64,000 nucleotides of DNA. Source: Nitrosospira multiformis (GTDB lineage: Bacteria > Pseudomonadota > Gammaproteobacteria > Burkholderiales > Nitrosomonadaceae). This document shows positions 54,228 through 62,576 of this stretch, piece by piece. Below the pieces are notes generated by a model that did not search any database, was not told the DNA's origin, and saw only the letters and a list, made by a program, of their open reading frames with translations. How positions within the stretch are numbered: position 1 is the stretch's first letter; every line of letters begins with the position of its first letter. The stretch is from positions 1-64,000 of the forward strand of contig NZ_QAOK01000008.1 in NCBI RefSeq assembly GCF_003050865.1, read 5' to 3'. A program made the position numbers and the translations under genes.

Positions 54228-54908
54228 TCATGGTGCCTTTCTCCGCGCCACGACAACGCCATCCCGCGTTGGATTTATGAAGGCGTCAAATTCTGGATCG
54301 TTGAAGATCAGCCGGTTGTGCTCGAGAATGGCCTCTGTCCATCCCGGAACAATATCAACATAACGTTCCACCGCCACCCGCCCGTGCCAAAGCACATTGT
54401 CCGCAACATACAGACCGCCTGGGCGAATCCTTTCTTTTGCCATACGCCAGATTTCCGGATAATCTCCCTTGTCTGCATCGTTGTAGCAGATATCGAATAA
54501 TCCTTCGGTCTGCCCGAATATCTCCTGTGCGATGCCGGTGCGAAAATCGATCCTCTCCAGCAGATCGGCAGACTTGAGATACTGCTCGGCCTTTTCCTTG
54601 TTCTGAGGATCGCCATCGGTACAGATCACCTTTCCGTCCACCCCGGCTGCTTTTGCGAACCAGTAAGCCGAATAGCCGTAGCCGCTGCCGAACTCGAAAA
54701 TACGTTTGGCATCGATCGTTTTCGCCAGTGTTTCCAGAAAAATGCCGACCAGGCGGCCAACGATCGGGAAATTGTTTTTGGCAGCCACGGCTTCCATTTC
54801 GGTCAGCACGGGATGATCAGTTCGTCCCACCAAGCTGCGCATATACTTTTCGATTGCCGGATTGACCGGGTCTAATTGGGAGGGATTTACAATAGTTGGA
54901 GATTGCAT
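54228..54908 (-). CDS. SAM-dependent O-methyltransferase (family 3)
   Basis: A 226-residue cytosolic methyltransferase of the caffeoyl-CoA/catechol type. SAM motif I is FEFGSGYGYSA, the acidic residue follows in ICTDGD, and the metal/catalytic region is DICYNDADKGDYPE with LYVADNVLWHGRV after it. The substrate is probably a small phenol or similar molecule but is not known. ATG 54908 is preferred to GTG 54914 because GAGGAG is eight bases away. It is upstream of the riboswitch and probably a separate transcript. Confidence 0.87.
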   Translation of the reverse strand: MQSPTIVNPSQLDPVNPAIEKYMRSLVGRTDHPVLTEMEAVAAKNNFPIVGRLVGIFLETLAKTIDAKRIFEFGSGYGYSAYWFAKAAGVDGKVICTDGDPQNKEKAEQYLKSADLLERIDFRTGIAQEIFGQTEGLFDICYNDADKGDYPEIWRMAKERIRPGGLYVADNVLWHGRVAVERYVDIVPGWTEAILEHNRLIFNDPEFDAFINPTRDGVVVARRKAP

Positions 54909-55236
54909 AGCCACCGCTCCTCAAAAAATTACGGAAAAGGGGTCATATCGCTCGTTATTTCGACTCTACGCTCAATACGATGATGGGTCAAAGGCGAACG
55001 GCACTTGATTCGTTAATTCTGGTGAAGCAGGATACCCATAAAAGCAGCATGTGAACTCCCTCTGCTGCTCCGGTAATATCATGACATTTGATGATAGAAT
55101 CAGTGCATCCTATCCGATCGGCCCGATCAAAACTTCCGACGAGAAACCGGCACTGGAGGTCAGGAAGACAGCAGCAGCAAGCGCCTGGCGGCGTAGCAAA
55201 GGGCGATAACAGAACTTGAAACGAGGTTGAAATGAA
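54909..55236. other. Divergent intergenic region
   Basis: About 330 bases between the O-methyltransferase and rnk genes. No gene or repeat is apparent; it should contain the two promoters. Confidence 0.35.
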
Positions 55237-55650
55237 ATGAATAGCAGACCGCACATCATATTGACATCCCAGGACCTGGACAGGCTGGAGGCCTTGCTCG
55301 AGTCGCTTCCGGCTAACGCGGTTCCTGGCAATGCGGAACTGCAAGCCGAGCTCGAACGCGCCGAAATCGTCGAGCCCGAGCAAATACCGCCCACGGTGGT
55401 AACCATGAACTCCACAGTACGGTTCAGCATCGATTCCTCAGGCCAGGACTTCCGCCTGACGCTGGTCTATCCAAAAGATGTCGACGGGTCCGGAGATAAA
55501 ATTTCCGTGCTTGCGCCGGTTGGCAGTGCCCTGCTGGGGCTTTCCACCGGCGACGAGATAGAGTGGCCGCGTCCGGGCGGAGGCACCATCAAGGTACGGA
55601 TAGAGGAAATCATCTACCAGCCGGAGCGCGAGGGGAAATTCTATCGGTAG
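55237..55650 (+). CDS. rnk: Nucleoside diphosphate kinase regulator (Rnk, GreA-like)
   Basis: A 137-residue protein with a short N-terminal helical region and a GreA/GreB C-terminal-type domain (VVTMNSTVRFSID, DFRLTLVYPKDVDGSGDKISVLAPVGSALLGLSTGDEIEWPRPGG). It binds RNA polymerase but lacks the long coiled coil that inserts into the secondary channel in GreA. Rnk affects nucleotide levels and stress responses. ATG 55237 is well placed (GAAATGAA context) and the length is normal. Confidence 0.88.
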   Translation: MNSRPHIILTSQDLDRLEALLESLPANAVPGNAELQAELERAEIVEPEQIPPTVVTMNSTVRFSIDSSGQDFRLTLVYPKDVDGSGDKISVLAPVGSALLGLSTGDEIEWPRPGGGTIKVRIEEIIYQPEREGKFYR

Positions 55651-55748
55651 AGTTCGGCCCACGGCTTCTCGCGGATGTTCGCAGACTGATCAACGGGAAT
55701 GTGGCATCAGGAAAAAATCCTGGAGGAAAAATCTGGCATTCTCTTTCC

Positions 55749-56975
55749 TCAGGCCAGGGACAGCCCCCCGCCGGCGAACGCGGTCAACACAACGACCTTC
55801 CATGGTGCAACTTTCCAGACAGTCAGCAGGACGAAGGCCACGAGTGCCACTGCAAAATCCGGCGGCGTAAACACCGCACTGGTCCATACGGGGTGGTAGA
55901 GTGCGGAGGCAAGCACGCCTACCACAGCTGCATTAGTGCCCGCCATTACCGCCCGCGCCTCATCTTTTTTGCGCAAGTCATCCCAGAACGGCAGAATACC
56001 CACCAGCAACAACATTCCGGGCAAAAATATTGCGATCAAACATATGGCTGCCCCGTAGATTCCGTTGGGCTCGGGCGCAACAACAGCGCCCAGATATGCA
56101 GCGAAGGTAAACAAAGGCCCGGGCACTGCCTGCGCTGCACCATACCCTGCAAGAAAAGTGTCTGCACTGACCCAGCCGGTTTCGACCACGCTTGCTTCAA
56201 GCAATGGCAGAACCACATGCCCACCCCCAAATACCAGCGCGCCCGCGCGGTAGAACACCTCGAACAGTGCCACCCCCTGCGAGGAAGATATCATCACAAT
56301 TAGTGGCAGGCCGAAAAGCAGGATGAAAAAACCCAACAATGCGAGCAATGACAGCGTCTTGGATAGTTGTATGCTTATACGCCCGTCATCTCGACGATCA
56401 TTGGCAGGCGGCAGGTTTTTACAAAGCCAAAGGCCGCCGATTGCGCCGGAGAGGATTGCACTTAGTTGCCCCGGTGTGCCAGGCAGGAAAACCACGACCA
56501 GTACCGCGACGACGGCGATGCCGATGCGTTCCCGATCAGGGCAAAGATTGCGCGCCATCCCCCAGACCGCTTGCGCGACAACGGCCACGGCAACAAGCTT
56601 CAGGCCATGAATAAAGCCTTGACCGAGCGACGCGCCAAAGGCAAAGGCGCTATAGGCAAAGATCAGCAGGAACAGCGCGGAAGGCAGCGTAAACGCGCTC
56701 CAGGCGATGAGGCCGCCCATGAATCCCCCCTTTGACAATCCCAGCGCAAAACCTACCTGGCTGCTGGCGGGACCTGGCAAAAACTGACACAACGCGACGA
56801 GATCGGCATACGCCGACTCGCTCATCCACTGTCGACGGATAACCAATTCATCACGAAAATATCCCAAGTGGGCTATCGGTCCACCAAAAGAGGTAAAACC
56901 CAGCTTTAGAAAGGCGCGCAGAACTTCGCCCCGATTCTGGTTTGGGCGAGGCTGCCCGCCAAAAGTTTCCTGCAT
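55749..56975 (-). CDS. chrA: Chromate transporter (ChrA family)
   Basis: A 408-residue inner-membrane protein of the long CHR type with two homologous halves: FLKLGFTSFGGPIAHLGYFRDELV and QFLPGPASSQVGFALG in the first, FYRAGALVFGGGHVVLPLLEASVV and YGAAQAVPGPLFTFAAYLGAV in the second. Such proteins export chromate, giving resistance, although some move other oxyanions. ATG 56975 is chosen over TTG 57005 as AAAGGA is nine bases upstream. No regulator (chrB) or chrC is beside it. Confidence 0.88.
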   Translation of the reverse strand: MQETFGGQPRPNQNRGEVLRAFLKLGFTSFGGPIAHLGYFRDELVIRRQWMSESAYADLVALCQFLPGPASSQVGFALGLSKGGFMGGLIAWSAFTLPSALFLLIFAYSAFAFGASLGQGFIHGLKLVAVAVVAQAVWGMARNLCPDRERIGIAVVAVLVVVFLPGTPGQLSAILSGAIGGLWLCKNLPPANDRRDDGRISIQLSKTLSLLALLGFFILLFGLPLIVMISSSQGVALFEVFYRAGALVFGGGHVVLPLLEASVVETGWVSADTFLAGYGAAQAVPGPLFTFAAYLGAVVAPEPNGIYGAAICLIAIFLPGMLLLVGILPFWDDLRKKDEARAVMAGTNAAVVGVLASALYHPVWTSAVFTPPDFAVALVAFVLLTVWKVAPWKVVVLTAFAGGGLSLA

Positions 56976-57226
56976 GCTGGAAATCCTTTTACCCCAATTC
57001 AACAAAACCCGGCATATGATGATGACTTAAGATTATGAAAACCGAAGCAGTCCCGGAAGATGAGTATCAATATCCTATTTTGGAAGCTGCTCATTATAGT
57101 TGCAGCCCTCGATGACATAGCAGCTTTTGATAGGCGGATTACATATCGCTTTGCTATCAGTTCAAAATAGACGCTGACTTTGTTATAGTTGCGGGCATTT
57201 TTATCCGAAGTCCCTGAAATCCCGCT

Positions 57227-58915
57227 ATGCGTCTGCCTGATTGCCTGCCTGCTTTATTCCCGTCTGCCAAAAAGCCCAACTGCTTTTCAACCTCTCCACA
57301 CCGCATATTGGAATGGCTTGTGAAATTCAGCCTGGCAGGCGTGCTCAGCCTCACGCTACAGGTTTCTGCGGCAGACCCTGCTCCTGCCGGCAGCACCACC
57401 GTAGCCCCGACAACATCGCAAGCGCCCACACCTACAAGCAGTGACCGGAGCAACCGGTTCGACTGGTCGAAGGTACCTCCTGTAACCGCCCCTTCCCGCC
57501 CCGGCATGTTCACCATCGCTCCCTCCGGGCCGGGATACTACTCGCTTTGGGATCATATAACCGGCAACAAGCGTGAGAACCCGCCCGTTTCTCCCTATGC
57601 TCCCTATGCCCTCATGACCACGCCGGCTTTCGATATCGATTTCCGCTATCTCGAAAAGCCCGAACATGAGAAGGATATTTTCGATCCCATCAAGCGCATC
57701 CATCTTGGCGATGACTTCCTTTTGTCATTTGGGGGCAACTTCTGGTACCGGTATATGCGGGAATCCGACGCGCGCCTGACCAATACCAGCGACAACTACC
57801 ACATGATCCGCAGCCGATTTCATGCCGACTTCTGGTATCAGGACCGGATCCGGCTGTTTGCGGAGTTTCTGGACGCGCGTACTTTCGGGCAGGCATTGGC
57901 ACCGTTGGCCACGGATGTCAACCACACGGATATGCTGAATGTTTTTGCAGACATCAAAATCGCCAACATCAAGGACGGGCCGGCTTATCTGCGCGTGGGG
58001 CGGCAGGAATTGCTTTACGGCTCGCAGCGACTGATTTCCACGCTCGATTGGGTCAACACCCGCCGCACTTTCCAGGGGGTGAAGGGGTTCTGGCGCACGC
58101 CCACATTCGACCTGGATGCATTCTGGGTGCGACCGATGGTGACGGAAAGAAACAACTTCGATAACTGGGATCAGAAGCGCGAATTCTTCGGCTTATGGGG
58201 AACCTACAAGCCCATGAAAGGGCACCTGGCCGATTTCTATTTTCTGAGCCTGGATGACAATCGCAATCTTGCCGTGGGCAGAGCCGGTGTCAGGGGCGAT
58301 TCGATCACGCATACCCTCGGCAGCCGCCTGGCGGGAGACTACAACCAGTTCCTGTACGAACTGGAGGGCATGTACCAGTTCGGCCAATATTCCAACCAGG
58401 ATATCTCGGCCTTTGCCGTTGCGTCCGGTGCTGGCTACCACTTCAAGGGAAAGCCGCTGAATCCGCAATTCTGGCTGCGTTACGACTTTGCCTCCGGTGA
58501 CAATAATCTGACCGATGGCAGCCGCACAACCTTCAACCAGCTTTTCCCCTTCGGCAACTATTACCTCGGGTGGATCGATCGCGTAGGCAGGCAGAACATC
58601 CACGACTTCAACGCCCAACTCAATCTGCACCCCCTGCCCTGGGCCAATTTCACCGCCCAGTACCACCGCTTCTATCTGGCGAACAAGCGTGACTTCCTGT
58701 ACAACGCCGCAGGCACCGCCACCCTTAGAGACGCAACCGGACAATCCGGCAGCTATGTCGGGGATGAGATCGATTTCCGCTTCAACATACACGTCGACCG
58801 GCACGAAGACGTGCTGATAGGGTATTCGAAACTGTTTGCCGGCGATTTCCTGAAAGCGCAGGCACCGCGCGTCTCGCCTGACCTGTTCTACGTTCAGTAC
58901 AACTTCAGGTTCTAA
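57227..58915 (+). CDS. Alginate-export-type outer-membrane porin
   Basis: A 562-residue outer-membrane beta-barrel protein of the alginate export (AlgE-like) family. A signal region at about 30-49 (LVKFSLAGVLSLTLQVSAAD) is followed by a Pro/Thr-rich linker and many amphipathic strands; the hallmark LRVGRQELLYGSQRLISTLDWVNTRRTFQGVKGFWR is present. It ends FYVQYNFRF with the terminal Phe needed for barrel insertion. The start could be ATG 57227 or one slightly later, since the signal sits unusually far in. Despite the family name, the solute is unknown. Confidence 0.83.
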   Translation: MRLPDCLPALFPSAKKPNCFSTSPHRILEWLVKFSLAGVLSLTLQVSAADPAPAGSTTVAPTTSQAPTPTSSDRSNRFDWSKVPPVTAPSRPGMFTIAPSGPGYYSLWDHITGNKRENPPVSPYAPYALMTTPAFDIDFRYLEKPEHEKDIFDPIKRIHLGDDFLLSFGGNFWYRYMRESDARLTNTSDNYHMIRSRFHADFWYQDRIRLFAEFLDARTFGQALAPLATDVNHTDMLNVFADIKIANIKDGPAYLRVGRQELLYGSQRLISTLDWVNTRRTFQGVKGFWRTPTFDLDAFWVRPMVTERNNFDNWDQKREFFGLWGTYKPMKGHLADFYFLSLDDNRNLAVGRAGVRGDSITHTLGSRLAGDYNQFLYELEGMYQFGQYSNQDISAFAVASGAGYHFKGKPLNPQFWLRYDFASGDNNLTDGSRTTFNQLFPFGNYYLGWIDRVGRQNIHDFNAQLNLHPLPWANFTAQYHRFYLANKRDFLYNAAGTATLRDATGQSGSYVGDEIDFRFNIHVDRHEDVLIGYSKLFAGDFLKAQAPRVSPDLFYVQYNFRF

Positions 58916-58981
58916 AAACGTGAACGGCTGGCAGCGGTGATGCCGCTATGCCAAAGCATCAAACCGACGCCGCCGGGGAAT

Positions 58982-59590
58982 TCAACCCTTCCGGCAGAAT
59001 GACAAATTTCTGGTGAAACCTGATATTGCAGACAGGCGGCCATTTTTTTCCTGGAGCACAGCCCAATAGCGCCCTCCGCCCCTGGTTTTTTTATTCCCCT
59101 TATAAGAGGCTATTACATGGTCCGCACTGACCCATGTAGACAATATTTTTACCGCGCATGGAAGATGAATGGCGGGATCGTGCAGGCGTTTTGCTTTCTT
59201 GATGCCACAGCTATAGCCCGGCTGGTTTGCGCTTTCTTTTGATATCTGCAGCAGCCCTCGATTTGTATCCCGTCTTCTGAATACGTCTTTGGATGGCCCT
59301 CTGGCAGCCGCTTCAGGATCAAAGGTGCTTTCGAATTCCGCCATAGACGAAAGCAGGCCCACCCAGAACTGAATCCTTTTTTTGCGTGGCAAATGCTTAT
59401 AGGTCGGGCAAAATTTGCCGATATCCTTGGGGACCGCAGAGGGAAGAGACGAGGTGTCAACAGCAGTTTCCGTAATCCGCGTCCACGAGCCATCAAGGTT
59501 CTTTTTTGACCACGCGGCATAATCCTGAGCCTGAGCGGCGAAGGATGCGACCGGAGCCAGCATGAAGATCAATAACAGGACAACACACAC
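58982..59590 (-). CDS. Exported lytic-transglycosylase-like protein
   Basis: A 202-residue protein with a signal peptide (about 1-19, ending SFAAQ) and an SLT-like domain: MAEFESTFDPEA holds a probable catalytic glutamate and RGLLQIS the conserved GLLQIS loop. It may cleave peptidoglycan glycan strands. Cysteines at KFCPTY, SCGIK and PCAVK could form disulphides in the periplasm. The start is GTG 59590 with AAGGA eight bases upstream. It is next to the adenine phosphoribosyltransferase gene, in the same direction but probably unrelated. Confidence 0.68.
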   Translation of the reverse strand: MCVVLLLIFMLAPVASFAAQAQDYAAWSKKNLDGSWTRITETAVDTSSLPSAVPKDIGKFCPTYKHLPRKKRIQFWVGLLSSMAEFESTFDPEAAARGPSKDVFRRRDTNRGLLQISKESANQPGYSCGIKKAKRLHDPAIHLPCAVKILSTWVSADHVIASYKGNKKTRGGGRYWAVLQEKNGRLSAISGFTRNLSFCRKG

Positions 59591-59659
59591 TATGAGTATC
59601 CTTCTTGACCATAGATAATGCGTTTATATAAATCATTATAGACCCCATCCCGGCAGAGT

Positions 59660-60187
59660 TTAGTTCCCCTCAAACTCGCACAGTGCAAACACCTTGAGGC
59701 CCTGATCTTCCAGCCGCGCCCTCCCCCCGATATCCGGCAGGTCGATGATAAAGCCACACTCCACCACCTCGCCGCCCATCTCCTGTATCAAGCCAGCAGC
59801 GGCCTCCGCCGTCCCGCCGGTAGCGATCAGATCATCCACCAGCAGCACCCGGTCGCCCTTCTGAATCGCATCCACATGAATCTCGATGCGGTCGCTGCCA
59901 TATTCCAGCTGATAATCGCGCCCGCGTGTTTCGGCAGGCAGCTTGCCCTTCTTGCGCACCGGCACAAAACCCACGCCAAGCTCATAGGCAACCGGCGCGC
60001 CAATGATGAAGCCGCGTGACTCGATCCCGGCCACTTTATCGATTTTCATGGTCTTGTAGCGGCTGGCGATTTCCTGAACCGTCGCGCGCAACCCGACCGG
60101 GTCTTTCAGCAGCGTGGTGATATCCCGAAACATGATGCCTTCATGGGGATAATGCGCGATGGTGCGGATGCGGGATTTGATCTGCAT
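59660..60187 (-). CDS. apt: Adenine phosphoribosyltransferase
   Basis: A 175-residue cytosolic salvage enzyme making AMP from adenine and PRPP. The PRPP motif VLLVDDLIATGGT, the N-terminal IRTIAHYPHEGIMFRDITTLLKD and VAGIESRGFIIGAPVA are all conserved. ATG 60187 is the usual start and the length is typical. Confidence 0.95.
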   Translation of the reverse strand: MQIKSRIRTIAHYPHEGIMFRDITTLLKDPVGLRATVQEIASRYKTMKIDKVAGIESRGFIIGAPVAYELGVGFVPVRKKGKLPAETRGRDYQLEYGSDRIEIHVDAIQKGDRVLLVDDLIATGGTAEAAAGLIQEMGGEVVECGFIIDLPDIGGRARLEDQGLKVFALCEFEGN

Positions 60188-60317
60188 GCTACTTCCTGTT
60201 TCTGATTTTTCTGGGTTAAAGGATTCGGAGGCCGTCGATACGGATGAGCCGCTTTCGGCTATACTACCGTAAAGTTGCCGGGGATAGCGTTCTGGTGTAT
60301 CCTTTGCGCCCTTTGCC

Positions 60318-60337
60318 GGGTTCCTTTCCTGGAACCC
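60318..60337 (+). other. Perfect hairpin just before tRNA-Ser
   Basis: GGGTTCC / GGAACCC pair around a six-base loop and end seven bases before the tRNA. No T-run follows on either strand, so it is not a usual terminator; it may be a processing structure in the tRNA precursor. Confidence 0.4.
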
Positions 60338-60343
60338 TCAACA

Positions 60344-60434
60344 GGAGAGATGGCCGAGTGGTTTAAGGTACACGCCTGGAAAGCGTGCGTACGGGTCAAC
60401 CGTACCGAGGGTTCGAATCCCTCTCTCTCCGCCA
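60344..60434 (+). tRNA. serT-like: tRNA-Ser (anticodon GGA)
   Basis: The acceptor stem GGAGAGA (60344-60350) pairs with TCTCTCC (60424-60430), followed by G and an encoded CCA. The D arm TGGCCGAGTGG, anticodon stem CACGC / GCGTG with anticodon GGA at 60378-60380, a long variable arm and the T loop GGTTCGAATCC are all clear. The long variable arm confirms a class II serine tRNA reading UCC/UCU. The precise locus name is not known; the symbol only indicates tRNA-Ser. Confidence 0.96.
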
Positions 60435-60680
60435 TCTCGGTACAGAAGTGGGCATTCCTAAAGCCGCCGATTTCCCGCCTCCGATGGCGACAAACGTGCG
60501 TAATAGCTCGTCTTTCGATCCCTTGAACACTTTGGTCGATCACCACGCCGTCGAGCTTGTCCATCGGATCGAGCGGCCTTCGCACACCGCCCGACGCCCG
60601 CCGTTTTCATGCTATAGCCCATTCGCTTCTATCAGCAGTCAGACTGGGGGATAACAAGAATTGACGGTCAGATGTTCTCT

Positions 60681-62219
60681 CTAGTTATCTCCTTGATGCT
60701 TGGGATGCTGAATCGTCAAATTCCGTACATAGCCGCCGAGACGAGAGTCTCCCCAATCTGACCGGTCCAGCAACACCCGTATGCCGTCGATCACCAAGGC
60801 CTGGGGCTCGGAGGCTTGAGCGCGGACATAGATTGTCGTCGCTCGCTCAGCGTCAAATGCCTTGACGAGCAGGGTCAGCGCGCGTTCATCGAAGGCGCGC
60901 TGCGCTTCCTTCGCATCGTTCTGACTCGATCCGTCGAGTGCAAGCCAGAGCTGCGTCACGGCTCGCTCATTACCGGTGAGGTAATAGGAAATCCGATCGG
61001 CCAGCACATTGTCGTTCAGCTTTACCAATGGGATGTGCGCGAACCACTCCCGTTGTGTGCGGTGATAGTCGTCAGTGACGAGGCCGTATTCTTCAAGAAA
61101 TAGCCGCGCCACATGGGGCGACCAGCCTTCGGCGCGCGTAACGATGGGCGGGTTCTTTTCGATCTTGAGAAGCCGCTTGATTTCCCAGATGGCGTCTTTG
61201 ACGCCCTGCTTGTCGGCGATGTCGCGCCCGCGCATGTCCCGCACGAGGCGCTTCACCCCGTCGATATTCCAGCCGAACGCGAGCAGAGCGCGCCATCGCG
61301 CATAGCGGACGATGGACGCCTGTTTTGGCCTTACCTGTAAATGGATAAAGGCTTCTTCGTAGGTCATATAGACAGCAAGTAGAAAAATGAACGGAACGAA
61401 CATTAGCCAGAGCAGCAAGGGTAGCCCGAACTCGCGCAGTGTGTTCAGTGACCAAAATTTGGTGACGCTGCTAACGACCAGCCAATAGCTGAAGCCGAGG
61501 ATAATGAGACTCGCGAACGTCTGGAGCCCGCGCAGCAGGTTCAACACTCGGGGAATGCTGGGCTTGTCAGTCTGATGTTCACCGACGGCTATAAGGAGAG
61601 TAAGAAACACAAGTGCGGGAAGCATGAGCAGTTCGACCCAGAGCGGGAAGCTTACCAACTTGGCGACGAACAGGATGACAGCAGAGAGTGTGAATGCATC
61701 GCGCACCAGCTTGCCCAGTACATGCGGCTTGTCCTTGAGCCGCTGTGCCTCAAAGATGCAGGTGAAACCGACCGTCAACCACCACAGCAGTGTCAATTTG
61801 AGATTGGACCAATCCCATAGATTCAACCACGCGAGCAGCCAGACACAACCCGCGACGTAAAGGGACATGAGCACCCAGATCAATGCGAGCTTCGGAGAAA
61901 AGAATGCACGTACCACATCAAGCGCGAGAGGCCGTCCTTTCTTCCAAAACATTACGGCAGCCAGCAAGAACCCAGAGTAGATGAGGGCGGCAATCTCGCG
62001 ATTGTTCAGGTCAAATCCGAAGTAAGTAGTGGGGAGCAAAAGCACTTTCTTTGAAACTGAAGGCCAAATCAAGTTTTCCCCGATTGGCGTGGATAGCTCT
62101 GTTGATAACTCCCTAAGCTCGTGTCTGTGCTTGAGTTTTCTGCACTGATCAAGATTGTGGCAGGAGAACGAGCTGTTATTGGATATAGGGTGACTTCCGA
62201 TTCCCGCGCCGTTATCCAC
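60681..62219 (-). CDS. Orphan multi-helix membrane protein next to tRNA-Ser
   Basis: I do not recognise this protein (up to 512 residues). About eight hydrophobic segments lie between residues 75 and 300, followed by a soluble C-terminal part (about 310-512) with no known motif, containing RYARWRALLAFGWNIDGVKRLVRDMRGRDIADKQG and a later DAERATTIYVRA segment. The first ~55 residues are poorly convincing; GTG 62219 is the formal start and the true start may lie downstream near residue 57. Placement next to a tRNA gene is typical of acquired DNA, but no integrase is visible. Confidence 0.6.
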   Translation of the reverse strand: MDNGAGIGSHPISNNSSFSCHNLDQCRKLKHRHELRELSTELSTPIGENLIWPSVSKKVLLLPTTYFGFDLNNREIAALIYSGFLLAAVMFWKKGRPLALDVVRAFFSPKLALIWVLMSLYVAGCVWLLAWLNLWDWSNLKLTLLWWLTVGFTCIFEAQRLKDKPHVLGKLVRDAFTLSAVILFVAKLVSFPLWVELLMLPALVFLTLLIAVGEHQTDKPSIPRVLNLLRGLQTFASLIILGFSYWLVVSSVTKFWSLNTLREFGLPLLLWLMFVPFIFLLAVYMTYEEAFIHLQVRPKQASIVRYARWRALLAFGWNIDGVKRLVRDMRGRDIADKQGVKDAIWEIKRLLKIEKNPPIVTRAEGWSPHVARLFLEEYGLVTDDYHRTQREWFAHIPLVKLNDNVLADRISYYLTGNERAVTQLWLALDGSSQNDAKEAQRAFDERALTLLVKAFDAERATTIYVRAQASEPQALVIDGIRVLLDRSDWGDSRLGGYVRNLTIQHPKHQGDN

Positions 62220-62576
62220 CGCTTTCGCTCCCAGAGAGTTTCACCTGTGAGCAGGTCATCCCTGCGATAACCGACTACCGACTACACCCCGTCAACACGA
62301 ACCGCTAGCTGTAGGATTTTACAGCTACTCCTGACTTCCATTTGGTTATCTAATCCTGATTCTTTGCGGCCATGTCAAATGCCTGAGCCGGACGAGGCAT
62401 GGGCTGAAGCATATAACTGAAAGAAAGGTTCTTTTGGAAAGTTTCTTTTAACCTCCCGTCGCTTCGCGTCTCCGGGAAATTGCGTGCCTGTGCTCGCCAT
62501 CCCGTCAAGCTTTATTCATCTGACTTTATCCGTTCAACTTTATCCAGAATCAATAACCATAAACAAGGCTTAATCC
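62220..62576. other. Intergenic region before the tyrosinase gene
   Basis: About 357 bases without a supported gene. A 144-codon frame starting at 62480 extends into the tyrosinase gene in another frame and is a shadow. An imperfect direct repeat AAAGGTTCTTTT / AAAGTTTCTTTT lies near 62425-62452. Confidence 0.35.

Noticed and set aside
60275-60526. Frame across the tRNA gene
   Set aside because: It translates the tRNA-Ser sequence; not a protein gene.
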